Source of the DNA: Clostridia bacterium
Lineage (GTDB): Bacteria > Bacillota > Clostridia > TANB77 > CAG-508
Direction of reading: 5' to 3'
DNA length: 19,285 nucleotides
NCBI GenBank assembly: GCA_022790685.1
Contig: JAAVXQ010000058.1
Span: forward strand, 1 to 19,285
Made by a program: the position numbers and the translations under genes. Below are positions 1 through 7,173 of the stretch, piece by piece. Within the stretch, counting starts at the first letter, position 1; each line of letters starts with the position of its first letter. The notes beneath the pieces are model-generated. The model saw only the letters and a program-made list of their open reading frames with translations, made no database searches and was not told the origin of the DNA.

Positions 1-61
1 AATAGATAAAGGTGTAATTATAAGAGATGATTTAAAAGGTGGGTATAGTAGTGAGATTTAA
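1..61 (+). CDS. ftsE: FtsE, cell-division ABC transporter ATPase (3' end only)
   Basis: An open frame enters from the left edge (codons from base 2) and ends at TAA 59-61. It encodes about 19 residues reading IDKGVIIRDDLKGGYSSEI. This resembles the C-terminal tail of FtsE, where a 'LExGxIVRDExKGxY' pattern is usual, and it is directly followed by ftsX, its obligate partner. FtsE is the cytoplasmic ATPase of the FtsEX complex that drives peptidoglycan hydrolase activation at the division site or cell wall. The stop overlaps the proposed ftsX start by 11 bases, which suggests translational coupling. The ATPase motifs lie outside the window, so the call rests on the tail plus context. Confidence 0.75.
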   Translation, partial: IDKGVIIRDDLKGGYSSEI

Positions 62-947
62 GTATTTACTAGTTGAAGGTTTTAAAAACCTTTTTAAAAA
101 CAAAAAAGCTACAATGATATCATTAGTAACAATGATATGTGCAATGTTTATATTTGGAACTTGCTTTACAGTAGGACAAAACGTTAAAGATATACTAAAA
201 CAAATAAAAGAAGCTCAAGGAATGGAAGTATTTATTGAAAAAGAAGCCACAGAAGAAGAGATGGAAAAATTAGGACAAGAAATTAGGGCTTTAGATGGAG
301 TTAATTCAGTAGTGTTTAAATCAAGACAAGAAGCGATTAATTCTTTTGTTGAAAGTATGAAAGAATATAAAGAAATTCTTGAAGGATATAAAGATGAAGA
401 AACAAATCCGCTTAGAGCATCATATGTAGTTACTTTAACAGAACTTGAAAAGGCAAAAGATGTAGAAAGTACAATTGAAAAATTGGATAATGTTGCTAAT
501 ATAACAAGTAGCAATGTAACAATAGAAGTACTTATAAAAGTAGCAAATGGAATACAAATTGCAATAGCTGTATTTTTTGCTCTATTATTAGTTATACTAA
601 TTACTATAATATCAAATACTATAAAGCTTACAGTTCATGCAAGAAGAAGAGAAATATCTATTATGAAATATGTAGGTGCAACTAATAACTTTATTAGATG
701 GCCCTTTGTAATAGAAGGTATGCTAATAGGTTTAATTGCTGCAATAATTACATTATTAATAGTAGGTGCATTATATGATATTGTAGTTATGAAGATTCAA
801 GAAGCACATGTACTTCAAATGATGGCGATTTCATTATTACAATTCTCAGAAGTTGTACAATCTATAACAATTGTATATGCAATTTTAGGAATAGGTGTTG
901 GAATTTTAGGAAGTACAATATCAATGAAAAAATATTTGGAGGTATAA
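51..947 (+). CDS. ftsX: FtsX, cell-division ABC transporter permease
   Basis: FtsX is the membrane half of FtsEX, an ABC-type mechanotransmitter that switches on extracytoplasmic peptidoglycan hydrolases. The frame can open at GTG 39, but GTG 51 (MRFKYLLVEGFKN...) fits FtsX N-termini better and has AAAGGTGGG (35-43) seven bases upstream. That start gives 298 aa, normal for the family. Four hydrophobic segments are visible, at about residues 20-41, 168-191, 218-246 and 271-291. Between the first two lies an extracytoplasmic domain of about 125 residues, the part known to contact coiled-coil partners. The stretch RRREISIMKYVGAT after the second segment is the typical conserved cytoplasmic loop. 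The ribosome binding site of the next gene lies inside its last codons, so the downstream M23 peptidase gene is probably cotranscribed. Confidence 0.93.
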   Translation: MRFKYLLVEGFKNLFKNKKATMISLVTMICAMFIFGTCFTVGQNVKDILKQIKEAQGMEVFIEKEATEEEMEKLGQEIRALDGVNSVVFKSRQEAINSFVESMKEYKEILEGYKDEETNPLRASYVVTLTELEKAKDVESTIEKLDNVANITSSNVTIEVLIKVANGIQIAIAVFFALLLVILITIISNTIKLTVHARRREISIMKYVGATNNFIRWPFVIEGMLIGLIAAIITLLIVGALYDIVVMKIQEAHVLQMMAISLLQFSEVVQSITIVYAILGIGVGILGSTISMKKYLEV

Positions 948-952
948 AATTT

Positions 953-2248
953 TTGGTGAAAAGATTTATTAAAGTTAATTTAATAATTTTAGTAATAATT
1001 TGCTTGGCTTGTTCTCATATAGCATTTGCAGAAGAAAATATAGCAGATACAAATGAACCAGAAGTAGAAGCTGAAGAAGAAAAAAGAGAAAGAAATTTAG
1101 ATGATTTAGAATTAGAAAAAAACGAACTAGAAAATCAAGTAGAAGAATCAAATAAACAAGTACTTTTTATAGAAAATCAACTTTCAAAAACAGTAGTAGA
1201 AATATCAGAACTAACACAAGAAATATATGATAAAGAAATTGAAATAAAAGCTTTAGAAGCTGAAGAAGAAGAACTAAATGTTTATATAGAAGATATGGAG
1301 ATAAAGTTACAAGAGTCAAATGAAAAGTATAATAGACAAAAAGAACTATTAGAAAAAAGACTAGTAACAATGTATGAAATGGGAAGTACAACATATTTAG
1401 ACTTTTTATTTAGTGCTAAAAGTTTAAGCGATTTTTTATCAAATTACTATATAATATCAGAAATAGGTAAAAGTGACCAAGAATTATTACAAGATATTAA
1501 AGCTGAAAAAAATAATAATAAGTTTATAAAGCAAAGTTTAGATGCAAAAAAAGGTAAACTTTCTGCTAATAAGAAAAGTGTAGAAAAGATGTCAATAGCA
1601 TTATCTAATATGACTGTAATTAAAGATAAAAAGATGCAGGATCTTACACAAGAAGAATTGGAAATGCAAAGAAAAGTTCAAGAATATCAAGATCAAATAA
1701 AAGAAATTGAAACAGAAATAAGACTACTTACAATTGCAAATGTTGGAGAAGAATATATTGGTGGAGAAATGGCTTGGCCAGTTCCAGGATATACAAGAAT
1801 AACATCTCCTTTTGGAATGAGAACACATCCTGTTACAGGAATATATAAGCTTCATACAGGTACAGATATAGGAGCTCCATATGGATCAATTTTTATTGCA
1901 GCAAATGATGGAGTTGTTGTTAAAGCAGGTATGAATGCTGCATATGGAAATATGGTAGTAATAGATCATGGTGGTGGAGTATCAACTTTATATGCACATG
2001 GAAGTGAAATTTTAGTGGATGCCGGACAAACTGTAACAAAAGGAACACCAGTATTGAAAGTTGGATCAACAGGATATTCAACAGGTCCACATGCTCACTT
2101 TGAAGTAAGAGTCAATGGAGATTATTTAAACCCATTAGATTTTATAACTTCATATAATAACAAAGAAGAAAAAATAGATGAAGAAAAAGTTATAATAAAT
2201 GATGTAGAAGAAAATCAAGAAGAAATAGATGAAACAAATGAGGAGTAG
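953..2248 (+). CDS. Secreted coiled-coil M23 peptidase, EnvC/CwlO-like (copy 1)
   Basis: A 431-aa exported protein likely to cut or help cut peptidoglycan. A signal peptide (residues 1-26, ending CSHIAFA-EE) is followed by an acidic stretch and a long charged coiled coil (about 45-258). That coil contains the 'YEMGSTTYLDFLFSAKSLSDFL' type segment (141-162) common in PcsB/CwlO/EnvC-like proteins. An M23/LytM domain (about 275-400) has the zinc motif HTGTD (H301, D305) and HAH (H380, H382), plus H349 in LYAHG. All expected metal and catalytic residues are present, unlike E. coli EnvC, which is catalytically dead. A Glu-rich tail of about 30 residues follows. The start is TTG 953, with GGAGG 938-942 ten bases upstream; GTG 956 is an alternative. 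Its place directly after ftsX suggests that FtsX controls it (inference). Confidence 0.9.
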   Translation: MVKRFIKVNLIILVIICLACSHIAFAEENIADTNEPEVEAEEEKRERNLDDLELEKNELENQVEESNKQVLFIENQLSKTVVEISELTQEIYDKEIEIKALEAEEEELNVYIEDMEIKLQESNEKYNRQKELLEKRLVTMYEMGSTTYLDFLFSAKSLSDFLSNYYIISEIGKSDQELLQDIKAEKNNNKFIKQSLDAKKGKLSANKKSVEKMSIALSNMTVIKDKKMQDLTQEELEMQRKVQEYQDQIKEIETEIRLLTIANVGEEYIGGEMAWPVPGYTRITSPFGMRTHPVTGIYKLHTGTDIGAPYGSIFIAANDGVVVKAGMNAAYGNMVVIDHGGGVSTLYAHGSEILVDAGQTVTKGTPVLKVGSTGYSTGPHAHFEVRVNGDYLNPLDFITSYNNKEEKIDEEKVIINDVEENQEEIDETNEE

Positions 2249-2294
2249 CAAGAAACAAAATATAAGTAAAATACAATAGATAAATGGAGGAAAG

Positions 2295-3485
2295 ATGAAG
2301 GATAATAAAATTCTAAAAATTGCATATATTAGTTTTATAATAATGATACTAATATTTTCAAGTGTGGGAATTTCGTATGCTACACAAAAACAAGACCTAG
2401 AAAATGAACAAAAAGAACTAGACCAAAAAATTAAAGAAACAAGTTCAGAAATTGCTGGGGTTAAATCTGAAATGAGTCAGGCTCTTTCACAAATCAATAA
2501 GCTAAATACTCAGATAAGCACCTATGAAAATGAAATAGCAGAATTAGAAGAAAGAATAAAAGTACTTGAAACTCAAATTATAGAAAAAGAAGCATTAGTA
2601 AAAGAAAAGGAAGAAGAATATAATCAAAAAAGAGATTTACTAAGTGTAAGAATACTTGCAATGTATGAGTCAGGAACTACATCTTATTTGGATGTTCTAT
2701 TTAATTCAGAAGGTTTATCAGATTTTCTTTCAAAATATTATATAATAGATCAGTTAGTAGAAGCTGATCAAGAGCTTTTACGCTCAATCGAAAGTGCGAA
2801 AAAAGCATTAGAAGAAGAAAAAACTTCTTTAGAAGCTAATAAAACTGAGGCACAAAATTCAAGAGAAACAGTTCAGGCTAAATCAAATGCTTTAACAGTA
2901 TCTGTAAATGAAAAAAATAATCTTGTAAATAATTTAACAGAAGAGGAAAAAGAACTTGAGAAAAAATTGCAAGAAATGGAAGAAGACAAAAAGGAAATAC
3001 AAGCAGAATTAAATAGAATTATAAAAGATAGTGGAAGTGGTGGTTATGCAACAATAACTGCTCCAAGTGCAGCAGGATACATATCTCCACTTGCTGGAAA
3101 GACTAAAAAGAATATAACAACAGGTTACTATGGATATACAGGACATACAGGAGTTGATTTTGCTTGTCCAGGTGGAACACCAATTTATGCAGTAAAAGAT
3201 GGAACAGTTATGATATCTGAAGCAAAGAAAAATCCAAATGGAACATATAGAAGTTATGGAGAATACATAATTATAGATCATCATGATGGAACAATGACAT
3301 TATATGCTCATGGTAGTCCTGGCACAAGAAAAGTAAAAAAAGGAGATAAAGTTTCACAAGGTCAGCAAATTATGAGTGTTGGAACAACAGGAAATTCATC
3401 AGGAAACCACTTACATTTTGAAGTTAAAGTTATTAATTCTAGTGGAAAAATAAGTACTGTAAATCCTACACCATATTTACCATAG
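2295..3485 (+). CDS. Secreted coiled-coil M23 peptidase, EnvC/CwlO-like (copy 2)
   Basis: A 396-aa paralogue of the gene just upstream with the same plan. It has a signal peptide (about 1-29, ending GISYA-T), a coiled coil (about 31-245) and a Gly/Ser/Ala linker. An M23 domain (about 262-396) carries HTGVD (H284, D288), H339 in LYAHG and HLH (H372, H374). The motif 'YESGTTSYLDVLFNSEGLSDFL' type segment (124-145) aligns closely with copy 1, so a tandem duplication is likely. The metal site is intact, so a D,D-endopeptidase or similar wall-cutting activity is plausible. It lacks copy 1's acidic C-terminal tail. The start is ATG 2295 with GGAGG 2286-2290 only four bases away. A strong terminator follows, so it is probably the last gene of the ftsE-ftsX-M23-M23 operon. 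Confidence 0.9.
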   Translation: MKDNKILKIAYISFIIMILIFSSVGISYATQKQDLENEQKELDQKIKETSSEIAGVKSEMSQALSQINKLNTQISTYENEIAELEERIKVLETQIIEKEALVKEKEEEYNQKRDLLSVRILAMYESGTTSYLDVLFNSEGLSDFLSKYYIIDQLVEADQELLRSIESAKKALEEEKTSLEANKTEAQNSRETVQAKSNALTVSVNEKNNLVNNLTEEEKELEKKLQEMEEDKKEIQAELNRIIKDSGSGGYATITAPSAAGYISPLAGKTKKNITTGYYGYTGHTGVDFACPGGTPIYAVKDGTVMISEAKKNPNGTYRSYGEYIIIDHHDGTMTLYAHGSPGTRKVKKGDKVSQGQQIMSVGTTGNSSGNHLHFEVKVINSSGKISTVNPTPYLP

Positions 3486-3504
3486 CGATTGATTAATTTA
3501 AATA

Positions 3505-3543
3505 AATAATAAGGCAGGATAAATAAAGCCTGCTTTATTATTT
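3505..3543 (+). terminator. Intrinsic terminator after the ftsEX/M23 operon
   Basis: Arms 3505-3518 (AATAATAAGGCAGG) and 3529-3542 (CCTGCTTTATTATT) pair over 14 positions with one G-U pair, around a 10-base loop (3519-3528). The GC-rich part is at the loop side, and the descending arm is U-rich. It lies 20 bases after the second M23 gene. Confidence 0.8.
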
Positions 3544-3619
3544 AAACGAAAAAATTTTTTGATATTTCATATAAACTAAGTATGAAAATATATTTTTAAG
3601 AATATGATTTTAAAGATAT

Positions 3620-3659
3620 TGATAAATTATAATATGGATAATTTTATTATAATTTATCA
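3620..3659. repeat. 15-bp perfect inverted repeat upstream of the S41 protease gene
   Basis: Arms 3620-3634 (TGATAAATTATAATA) and 3645-3659 are exact reverse complements around a 10-base spacer. All but two pairs are A-T. It ends 12 bases before the ribosome binding site of the protease gene. It could be an operator or an RNA hairpin in the leader; the sequence does not decide. The same region overlaps the unlikely N-terminal extension of the protease frame. Confidence 0.6.
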
Positions 3660-3687
3660 TGTAAATTTTATAAGGAGAAAACTTAGA

Positions 3688-4914
3688 ATGGATTCATACG
3701 AAAAGAAAAATTTAATATATAGATTTATTTTTATTTTGTTTGCTACAGCATGTGTAGTAGCGATACTATCTACAACTTTTACATATAAATATTTACAAAA
3801 ACAAAACTTTTTATTAACAGAAAAAAGCGAATCTGCAAAAGAAGCAAACGAAAACATTGATGCTATAGGTGTGACTTTAAAAAACTTTAGAAGGATAATT
3901 GATAATTGCTTTGTTGGAGAGATAGATGAAAATAAAATTTTAGATGAGACAATAAAAGGTTATGTAAAAGGGCTTGATGATGAATATACTGAATATATGA
4001 CAAAAGAAGAGTGGGAAGAATATCAAATGCAAGCTTTAGGTAATTTTGTTGGAATTGGTATTTATATGACAACAGACAAAGATGGAAATGTAGTAGTTGT
4101 ATCAACAATAAAAGATACACCAGCAGAAAAGGCAGGGCTAGAACAAGAAGATGTTATTGTAGAAGTTGAAGGAGAAAGTATGATAGGACTTGATATTTCT
4201 AAAGTATCAAGTAAAATAAAAGGTGAGCCTGGAACAAAAGTAAAATTAAAAGTGCTTAGAAATAAAACAGAATATGTGGACTTTGAAGTAGAAAGAAAAG
4301 AAATAAAAGTATATCATGTTGAAAGTGAAATGAAGGATGCTAGTATTGGTTATTTACAATTAATTACTTTTGATGAAGGATGTAGTACAGAATTTAAAGA
4401 ACAATTTGAAGAATTAAAAAGTAAAGGTGCAAAAAAACTTATAATTGATTTAAGATATAATACAGGCGGACTTGTTAATGAAGCTTTAGAAATTGCTGAT
4501 ATGATAGTTCAAAAAGATAAAGATTTATTAATAACTGTAGATTCAGAAAATAATGAAGAATTAACTAAATCACAAAATGATCCAGAAATAGATATGGAAA
4601 TAGTAGTACTTGTAAATGAATACTCTGCTAGTGCATCAGAAATATTAGTAGGAGCACTTAAAGATAATAATGAAGCTACAATAGTTGGAACAAAGACTTT
4701 TGGAAAGGGAGTAATTCAAAGTGTTATACCACTAAGTGATGGAAGTATTTTAAAAATTACAACAAATGAATATTTTACTCCAAATAGAACTAAGATTCAT
4801 AAGGTTGGAATAGATCCAGATGAAGTAATAGATTTAGATGAGAATATAAAAGATGGGGAAAATATAAAAGATATTCAATTAGATAAAGCGATAGAAATTT
4901 TAAAATTAAAATAA
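3688..4914 (+). CDS. C-terminal processing peptidase, S41 family (CtpA/CtpB-like)
   Basis: A membrane-anchored serine protease of the Prc/CtpB type that cleaves exported proteins. The chosen start is ATG 3688 (MDSYEKKN...), ten bases after AAGGAG 3672-3677. The frame stays open back to ATG 3604, but that stretch has no good ribosome binding site and is AT-rich hairpin DNA. The product is 408 aa. It has a signal anchor at about residues 11-35, an N-terminal helical region, a PDZ domain (about 110-200) and an S41 core. The catalytic serine is S315 in NEYSASASEI, and the lysine is K340 in TFGKG, with Q344 four residues later. The 25-residue Ser-Lys spacing matches CtpB and Prc. In Bacillus subtilis ctpB also lies next to ftsEX. 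Terminators flank it on both sides, so it is probably its own transcription unit, though I see no convincing promoter. Confidence 0.93.
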   Translation: MDSYEKKNLIYRFIFILFATACVVAILSTTFTYKYLQKQNFLLTEKSESAKEANENIDAIGVTLKNFRRIIDNCFVGEIDENKILDETIKGYVKGLDDEYTEYMTKEEWEEYQMQALGNFVGIGIYMTTDKDGNVVVVSTIKDTPAEKAGLEQEDVIVEVEGESMIGLDISKVSSKIKGEPGTKVKLKVLRNKTEYVDFEVERKEIKVYHVESEMKDASIGYLQLITFDEGCSTEFKEQFEELKSKGAKKLIIDLRYNTGGLVNEALEIADMIVQKDKDLLITVDSENNEELTKSQNDPEIDMEIVVLVNEYSASASEILVGALKDNNEATIVGTKTFGKGVIQSVIPLSDGSILKITTNEYFTPNRTKIHKVGIDPDEVIDLDENIKDGENIKDIQLDKAIEILKLK

Positions 4915-4919
4915 ATTTT

Positions 4920-4960
4920 AAAAAGAACTATAATAGGTAAACCTTATTTTAGTTCTTTTT
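4920..4960 (+). terminator. Intrinsic terminator after the S41 protease gene
   Basis: Arms 4920-4937 and 4942-4960 form a stem of about 18 pairs with one mismatch, one G-U pair and one extra C, around a TAAA loop. The descending arm ends in TTTTT (4956-4960). It starts six bases after the stop codon. Confidence 0.85.
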
Positions 4961-5167
4961 ATATTGTAAGAAATAATTGTAGAATAGTTTAAATATTTAA
5001 GATAGAAAGTTTTGTGAAAAGCAAAACATAAAAAATAATTTTATATTAATCTATATATTTTGATTTTATAAAATTTCTATAGGGGTTTAGTATTTTATCA
5101 AATTTTATATTTTATTTTGTTATGTAATTAAATTGTAAAAAAACTTTAAAATATATATAAAAAAGCG
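4961..5167. other. Gene-free AT-rich gap before the S10 promoter
   Basis: This 207-base stretch has no credible reading frame on either strand. A small 6-bp hairpin (5009-5014 with 5022-5027) is the only structure I see, and it has no U-tract. The A/T tracts just upstream of the -35 box (about 5120-5163) could act as an UP element for the S10 promoter, which is inference from composition only. Confidence 0.5.
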
Positions 5168-5196
5168 TTGACAGTGGCAAAAAATGGTAGTATAAT
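5168..5196 (+). promoter_or_regulatory. Housekeeping promoter of the S10-spc operon
   Basis: A TTGACA -35 box (5168-5173) and a TATAAT -10 box (5191-5196) are both exact consensus, separated by the optimal 17 bases. Transcription should start near 5203, giving a leader of about 255 bases before S10. A run of A/T tracts lies directly upstream. No other promoter of this quality is visible until 18257, so this one probably drives the whole S10-spc cluster. Confidence 0.93.
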
Positions 5197-5202
5197 AGAT
5201 AT

Positions 5203-5458
5203 TGCGTAAGATAAAGCGATGAAACAGAATGTGGCTACATCCGTAAGGATGGAGGGAACTTCTGTGGAGTATGTCTTGGCTTAGACCGGGCGATAAGTTT
5301 GATAAATGTACATACTTATCCAAGGAACGATTAAAGTTCAATTTTATTTTGAATTACAAAAGATTGCTTGGATTTTAAAATGGGGTTATAAGAAACACCA
5401 GGGTACGTTAATAACTTGCCGTTAGCCATAAGAAAATAATTTAAGGAGGGAAATTTAA
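5203..5458 (+). promoter_or_regulatory. Structured 5' leader of the S10 operon (candidate cis-regulatory RNA)
   Basis: The ~255-nt leader is visibly richer in G and C than its surroundings and holds several nested pairings. AAGCGAT (5214-5220) can pair with ATTGCTT (5363-5369) and enclose the rest. Branch 1 pairs ACAGAA (5224-5229) with TTCTGT (5260-5265). It contains a symmetric purine-rich internal loop and is capped by CATCC-GTAA-GGATG (5238-5251), a GNRA tetraloop hairpin. Branch 2 pairs CTTG (5275-5278) with CAAG (5321-5324) and GATAAGT (5292-5298) with ACTTATC (5314-5320), leaving a one-sided loop at 5279-5291. A third hairpin uses TTCAA/TTGAA near 5337-5353. No intrinsic terminator is visible, so control, if any, would act on translation or by another route. 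In E. coli the S10 leader binds L4; this one is not recognisably the same. Confidence 0.65.
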
Positions 5459-5788
5459 ATGGCAACATCAAACACAAAAGTAGGAAGTGACAAAATTAGA
5501 ATTAGACTAAAAGCTTATGATTATGTTGTTTTAGATCAGTCTGCTGAAAAAATAGTAGATACTGCTAAGAGAACAGGAGCTCAAGTTTCAGGTCCTATTC
5601 CACTTCCAACAGAAAAAGAAGTAGTAACAATTTTACGTTCACCACACAAACACAAAGATTCAAGAGAACAATTTGAAATGAGAACACATAAAAGAGTTAT
5701 TGATATTCTTTATCCAACACAAAAAACAGTTGATAGTCTAATGAAATTAGAGTTACCAGCAGGTGTTGATATAGAAATTAAATTATAA
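5459..5788 (+). CDS. rpsJ: Ribosomal protein S10 (uS10)
   Basis: A small-subunit head protein, also the NusE transcription antitermination factor in other bacteria. It is 109 aa against about 102-103 in most species, because of a short polar N-terminal extension (residues 1-9, MATSNTKVG) before the conserved KIRIRLKAYD. The family signatures GPIPLPT (45-51) and SPHKHKDSREQFE (61-73) are intact, including the long loop that reaches into the head. The ATG is preceded by AAGGAGGG (5443-5450) at eight bases. As the first gene of the operon it follows a strong promoter and a structured leader, and a 105-base gap with three hairpins separates it from L3. Confidence 0.98.
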   Translation: MATSNTKVGSDKIRIRLKAYDYVVLDQSAEKIVDTAKRTGAQVSGPIPLPTEKEVVTILRSPHKHKDSREQFEMRTHKRVIDILYPTQKTVDSLMKLELPAGVDIEIKL

Positions 5789-5790
5789 TT

Positions 5791-5868
5791 TTATACTAAA
5801 ATATTAGTATAATTACTACTAAAAATAAGTAGTTTTTAAGAAAAACCAAGCTGAAAAATATTTTCAGC
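5791..5868 (+). repeat. Three consecutive hairpins in the rpsJ-rplC gap
   Basis: The first is TTATACTAA (5791-5799) with TTAGTATAA (5804-5812), 9 bp and a 4-base loop. The second is ACTACT (5815-5820) with AGTAGT (5828-5833), followed by TTTT (5834-5837), so it looks like a weak terminator. The third is GCTGAAAA (5850-5857) with TTTTCAGC (5861-5868), ending just before the L3 ribosome binding site. Together they nearly fill the gap and could tune how much transcription or translation passes from S10 to L3, or serve as processing sites. Confidence 0.65.
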
Positions 5869-5893
5869 CAATAGTTAGGAGGAAAGAAATATA

Positions 5894-6529
5894 ATGAACA
5901 AAGCAATAATAGGAAAAAAAGTTGGAATGACTCAAATATTTGATGAAAAAGGAGTAGTTATTCCAGTTACAGTTATAGAAGCTGGTCCATGTACAGTAGT
6001 TCAAGTTAAAACTGTAGAAACAGATGGATATAATGCTGTACAATTAGGATTTGGTGATGTTAAAGAATATAAAGTTAACAAACCAGAAAAAGGACATTTT
6101 TCAAAAGGAAATGTAAAACCAACAAAACATTTAAGAGAGTTTAAAGCAGAAGATGTAGCATCAGTTAAAGTTGGTGATATAGTAAAAGTAGATACTTTTG
6201 TAGTTGGAGATTCAGTTGATATTCAAGGTACTACAAAAGGAAAAGGATTCCAAGGTGTTATTAAACGTCATGGACAATCAAGAGGACCAATGGGACATGG
6301 TTCTATGTATCATAGAAGACCAGGTTCAATGGGATCTACATCTACACCAGGTAGAGTATTTAAAGGTAAAAAACTTCCAGGACATATGGGTGTTGATACA
6401 GTTACAATACAAAACCTACAAATAGTAAAAATAGATTTAGATAAAAATGCTATATTAGTTAAAGGATCAGTTCCTGGAAATAAAGGTAGCATATTAAAAA
6501 TAAGAAATACAGTAAAAACATCTAAATAG
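5894..6529 (+). CDS. rplC: Ribosomal protein L3 (uL3)
   Basis: An early-assembling large-subunit protein whose extended loop reaches the peptidyl transferase centre. The 211-aa length is normal. Signatures visible are GKKVGMTQIFDE (7-18), GTTKGKGFQGVIKRH (112-126) and the loop GSTSTPGRVFKGKKLPGHMG (147-166). The position of E. coli Gln150, the methylated residue, is Ser or Thr here, as in many Firmicutes. The ATG follows AGGAGG (5877-5882) at eleven bases. L4 follows after a 20-base gap. Confidence 0.98.
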   Translation: MNKAIIGKKVGMTQIFDEKGVVIPVTVIEAGPCTVVQVKTVETDGYNAVQLGFGDVKEYKVNKPEKGHFSKGNVKPTKHLREFKAEDVASVKVGDIVKVDTFVVGDSVDIQGTTKGKGFQGVIKRHGQSRGPMGHGSMYHRRPGSMGSTSTPGRVFKGKKLPGHMGVDTVTIQNLQIVKIDLDKNAILVKGSVPGNKGSILKIRNTVKTSK

Positions 6530-6549
6530 AAGGAAGGAGGAAAAGTAAA

Positions 6550-7173
6550 ATGCCTAAGATAGATGTATATAATGTAGAAGGAAAGAAAGTTTCTACATGT
6601 GATTTAAAAGAAGAAGTTTTCGGAATAGAACCAAATGAAACAGTAGTACACAGTGTTTTAGTTAATTATTTAGCTAATCAAAGACAAGGAACACAAAGTA
6701 CAAAAACAAGAGCTGAAGTAAGAGGCGGTGGAAGAAAACCATGGAGACAAAAAGGAACAGGTAGAGCAAGACAAGGTTCTATAAGAGCTCCACAATGGAT
6801 TAAAGGTGGTATAGCATTAGGACCAAAACCAAGATGCTATAAATATAGAGTAAATAAAAAAGAAAAGAGATTAGCAATTAGATCTTTATTAAGTTCTAAA
6901 GTATTAGAAAACAATTTAGTAGTTGTTGATAAATTTGATTTTAAAGAAATTAAAACAAAACAAATGGCTACAGCTATGAAAAATTTAAAAGTAGAAGAAA
7001 AAGCATTAATCGTATTACCTTCTAATAATGAAGTGATTCAAAAATCAGCTAGAAATTTAGAGGGTGTTAGAACAAGTAGTGTAAATACAATAAATGTTTA
7101 TGATTTATTAAAATACAATAAATTAGTTTTAACAGTTGATACAATAAAGAAAATAGAGGAGGTGTATGCTTAA
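6550..7173 (+). CDS. rplD: Ribosomal protein L4 (uL4)
   Basis: A large-subunit protein that lines the exit tunnel. In gammaproteobacteria it also represses the S10 operon. It is 207 aa, with the conserved tunnel-loop motif from about residue 55 to 82 (TRAEVRGGGRKPWRQKGTGR and ARQGS). AAGGAGG (6534-6540) lies nine bases before the ATG. The stop TAA (7171-7173) touches the next ATG with no gap, and the L23 ribosome binding site is inside this gene, so the two are translationally coupled. Whether it binds the S10 leader here is unknown. Confidence 0.98.
   Translation: MPKIDVYNVEGKKVSTCDLKEEVFGIEPNETVVHSVLVNYLANQRQGTQSTKTRAEVRGGGRKPWRQKGTGRARQGSIRAPQWIKGGIALGPKPRCYKYRVNKKEKRLAIRSLLSSKVLENNLVVVDKFDFKEIKTKQMATAMKNLKVEEKALIVLPSNNEVIQKSARNLEGVRTSSVNTINVYDLLKYNKLVLTVDTIKKIEEVYA

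Noticed and set aside
3604..3687. 28-residue N-terminal extension of the S41 protease from ATG 3604
   Set aside because: No ribosome binding site near 3604, the stretch is AT-rich hairpin DNA, and ATG 3688 has AAGGAG at ten bases and leads straight into a normal signal anchor.
5009..5027. GTTTTG/CAAAAC hairpin before the S10 promoter
   Set aside because: Only 6 bp with no U-tract on either strand and no neighbouring signal; the terminator at 4920-4960 already ends the upstream gene.
5219..5284. A 21-codon upstream frame (MKQNVATSVRMEG...) within the S10 leader
   Set aside because: It has no ribosome binding site, its codons overlap the strongest RNA helices, and the nucleotide pairing explains the sequence better than a peptide.
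5120..5341. A 73-codon - strand frame across the S10 promoter and leader
   Set aside because: It overlaps the consensus promoter and structured leader, has an atypical composition and no ribosome binding site.
6204..6425. Frames on both strands overlapping ribosomal protein genes (for example inside L3, L24 and S5)
   Set aside because: Shadows of strongly supported ribosomal proteins, with low-complexity translations and no ribosome binding sites.
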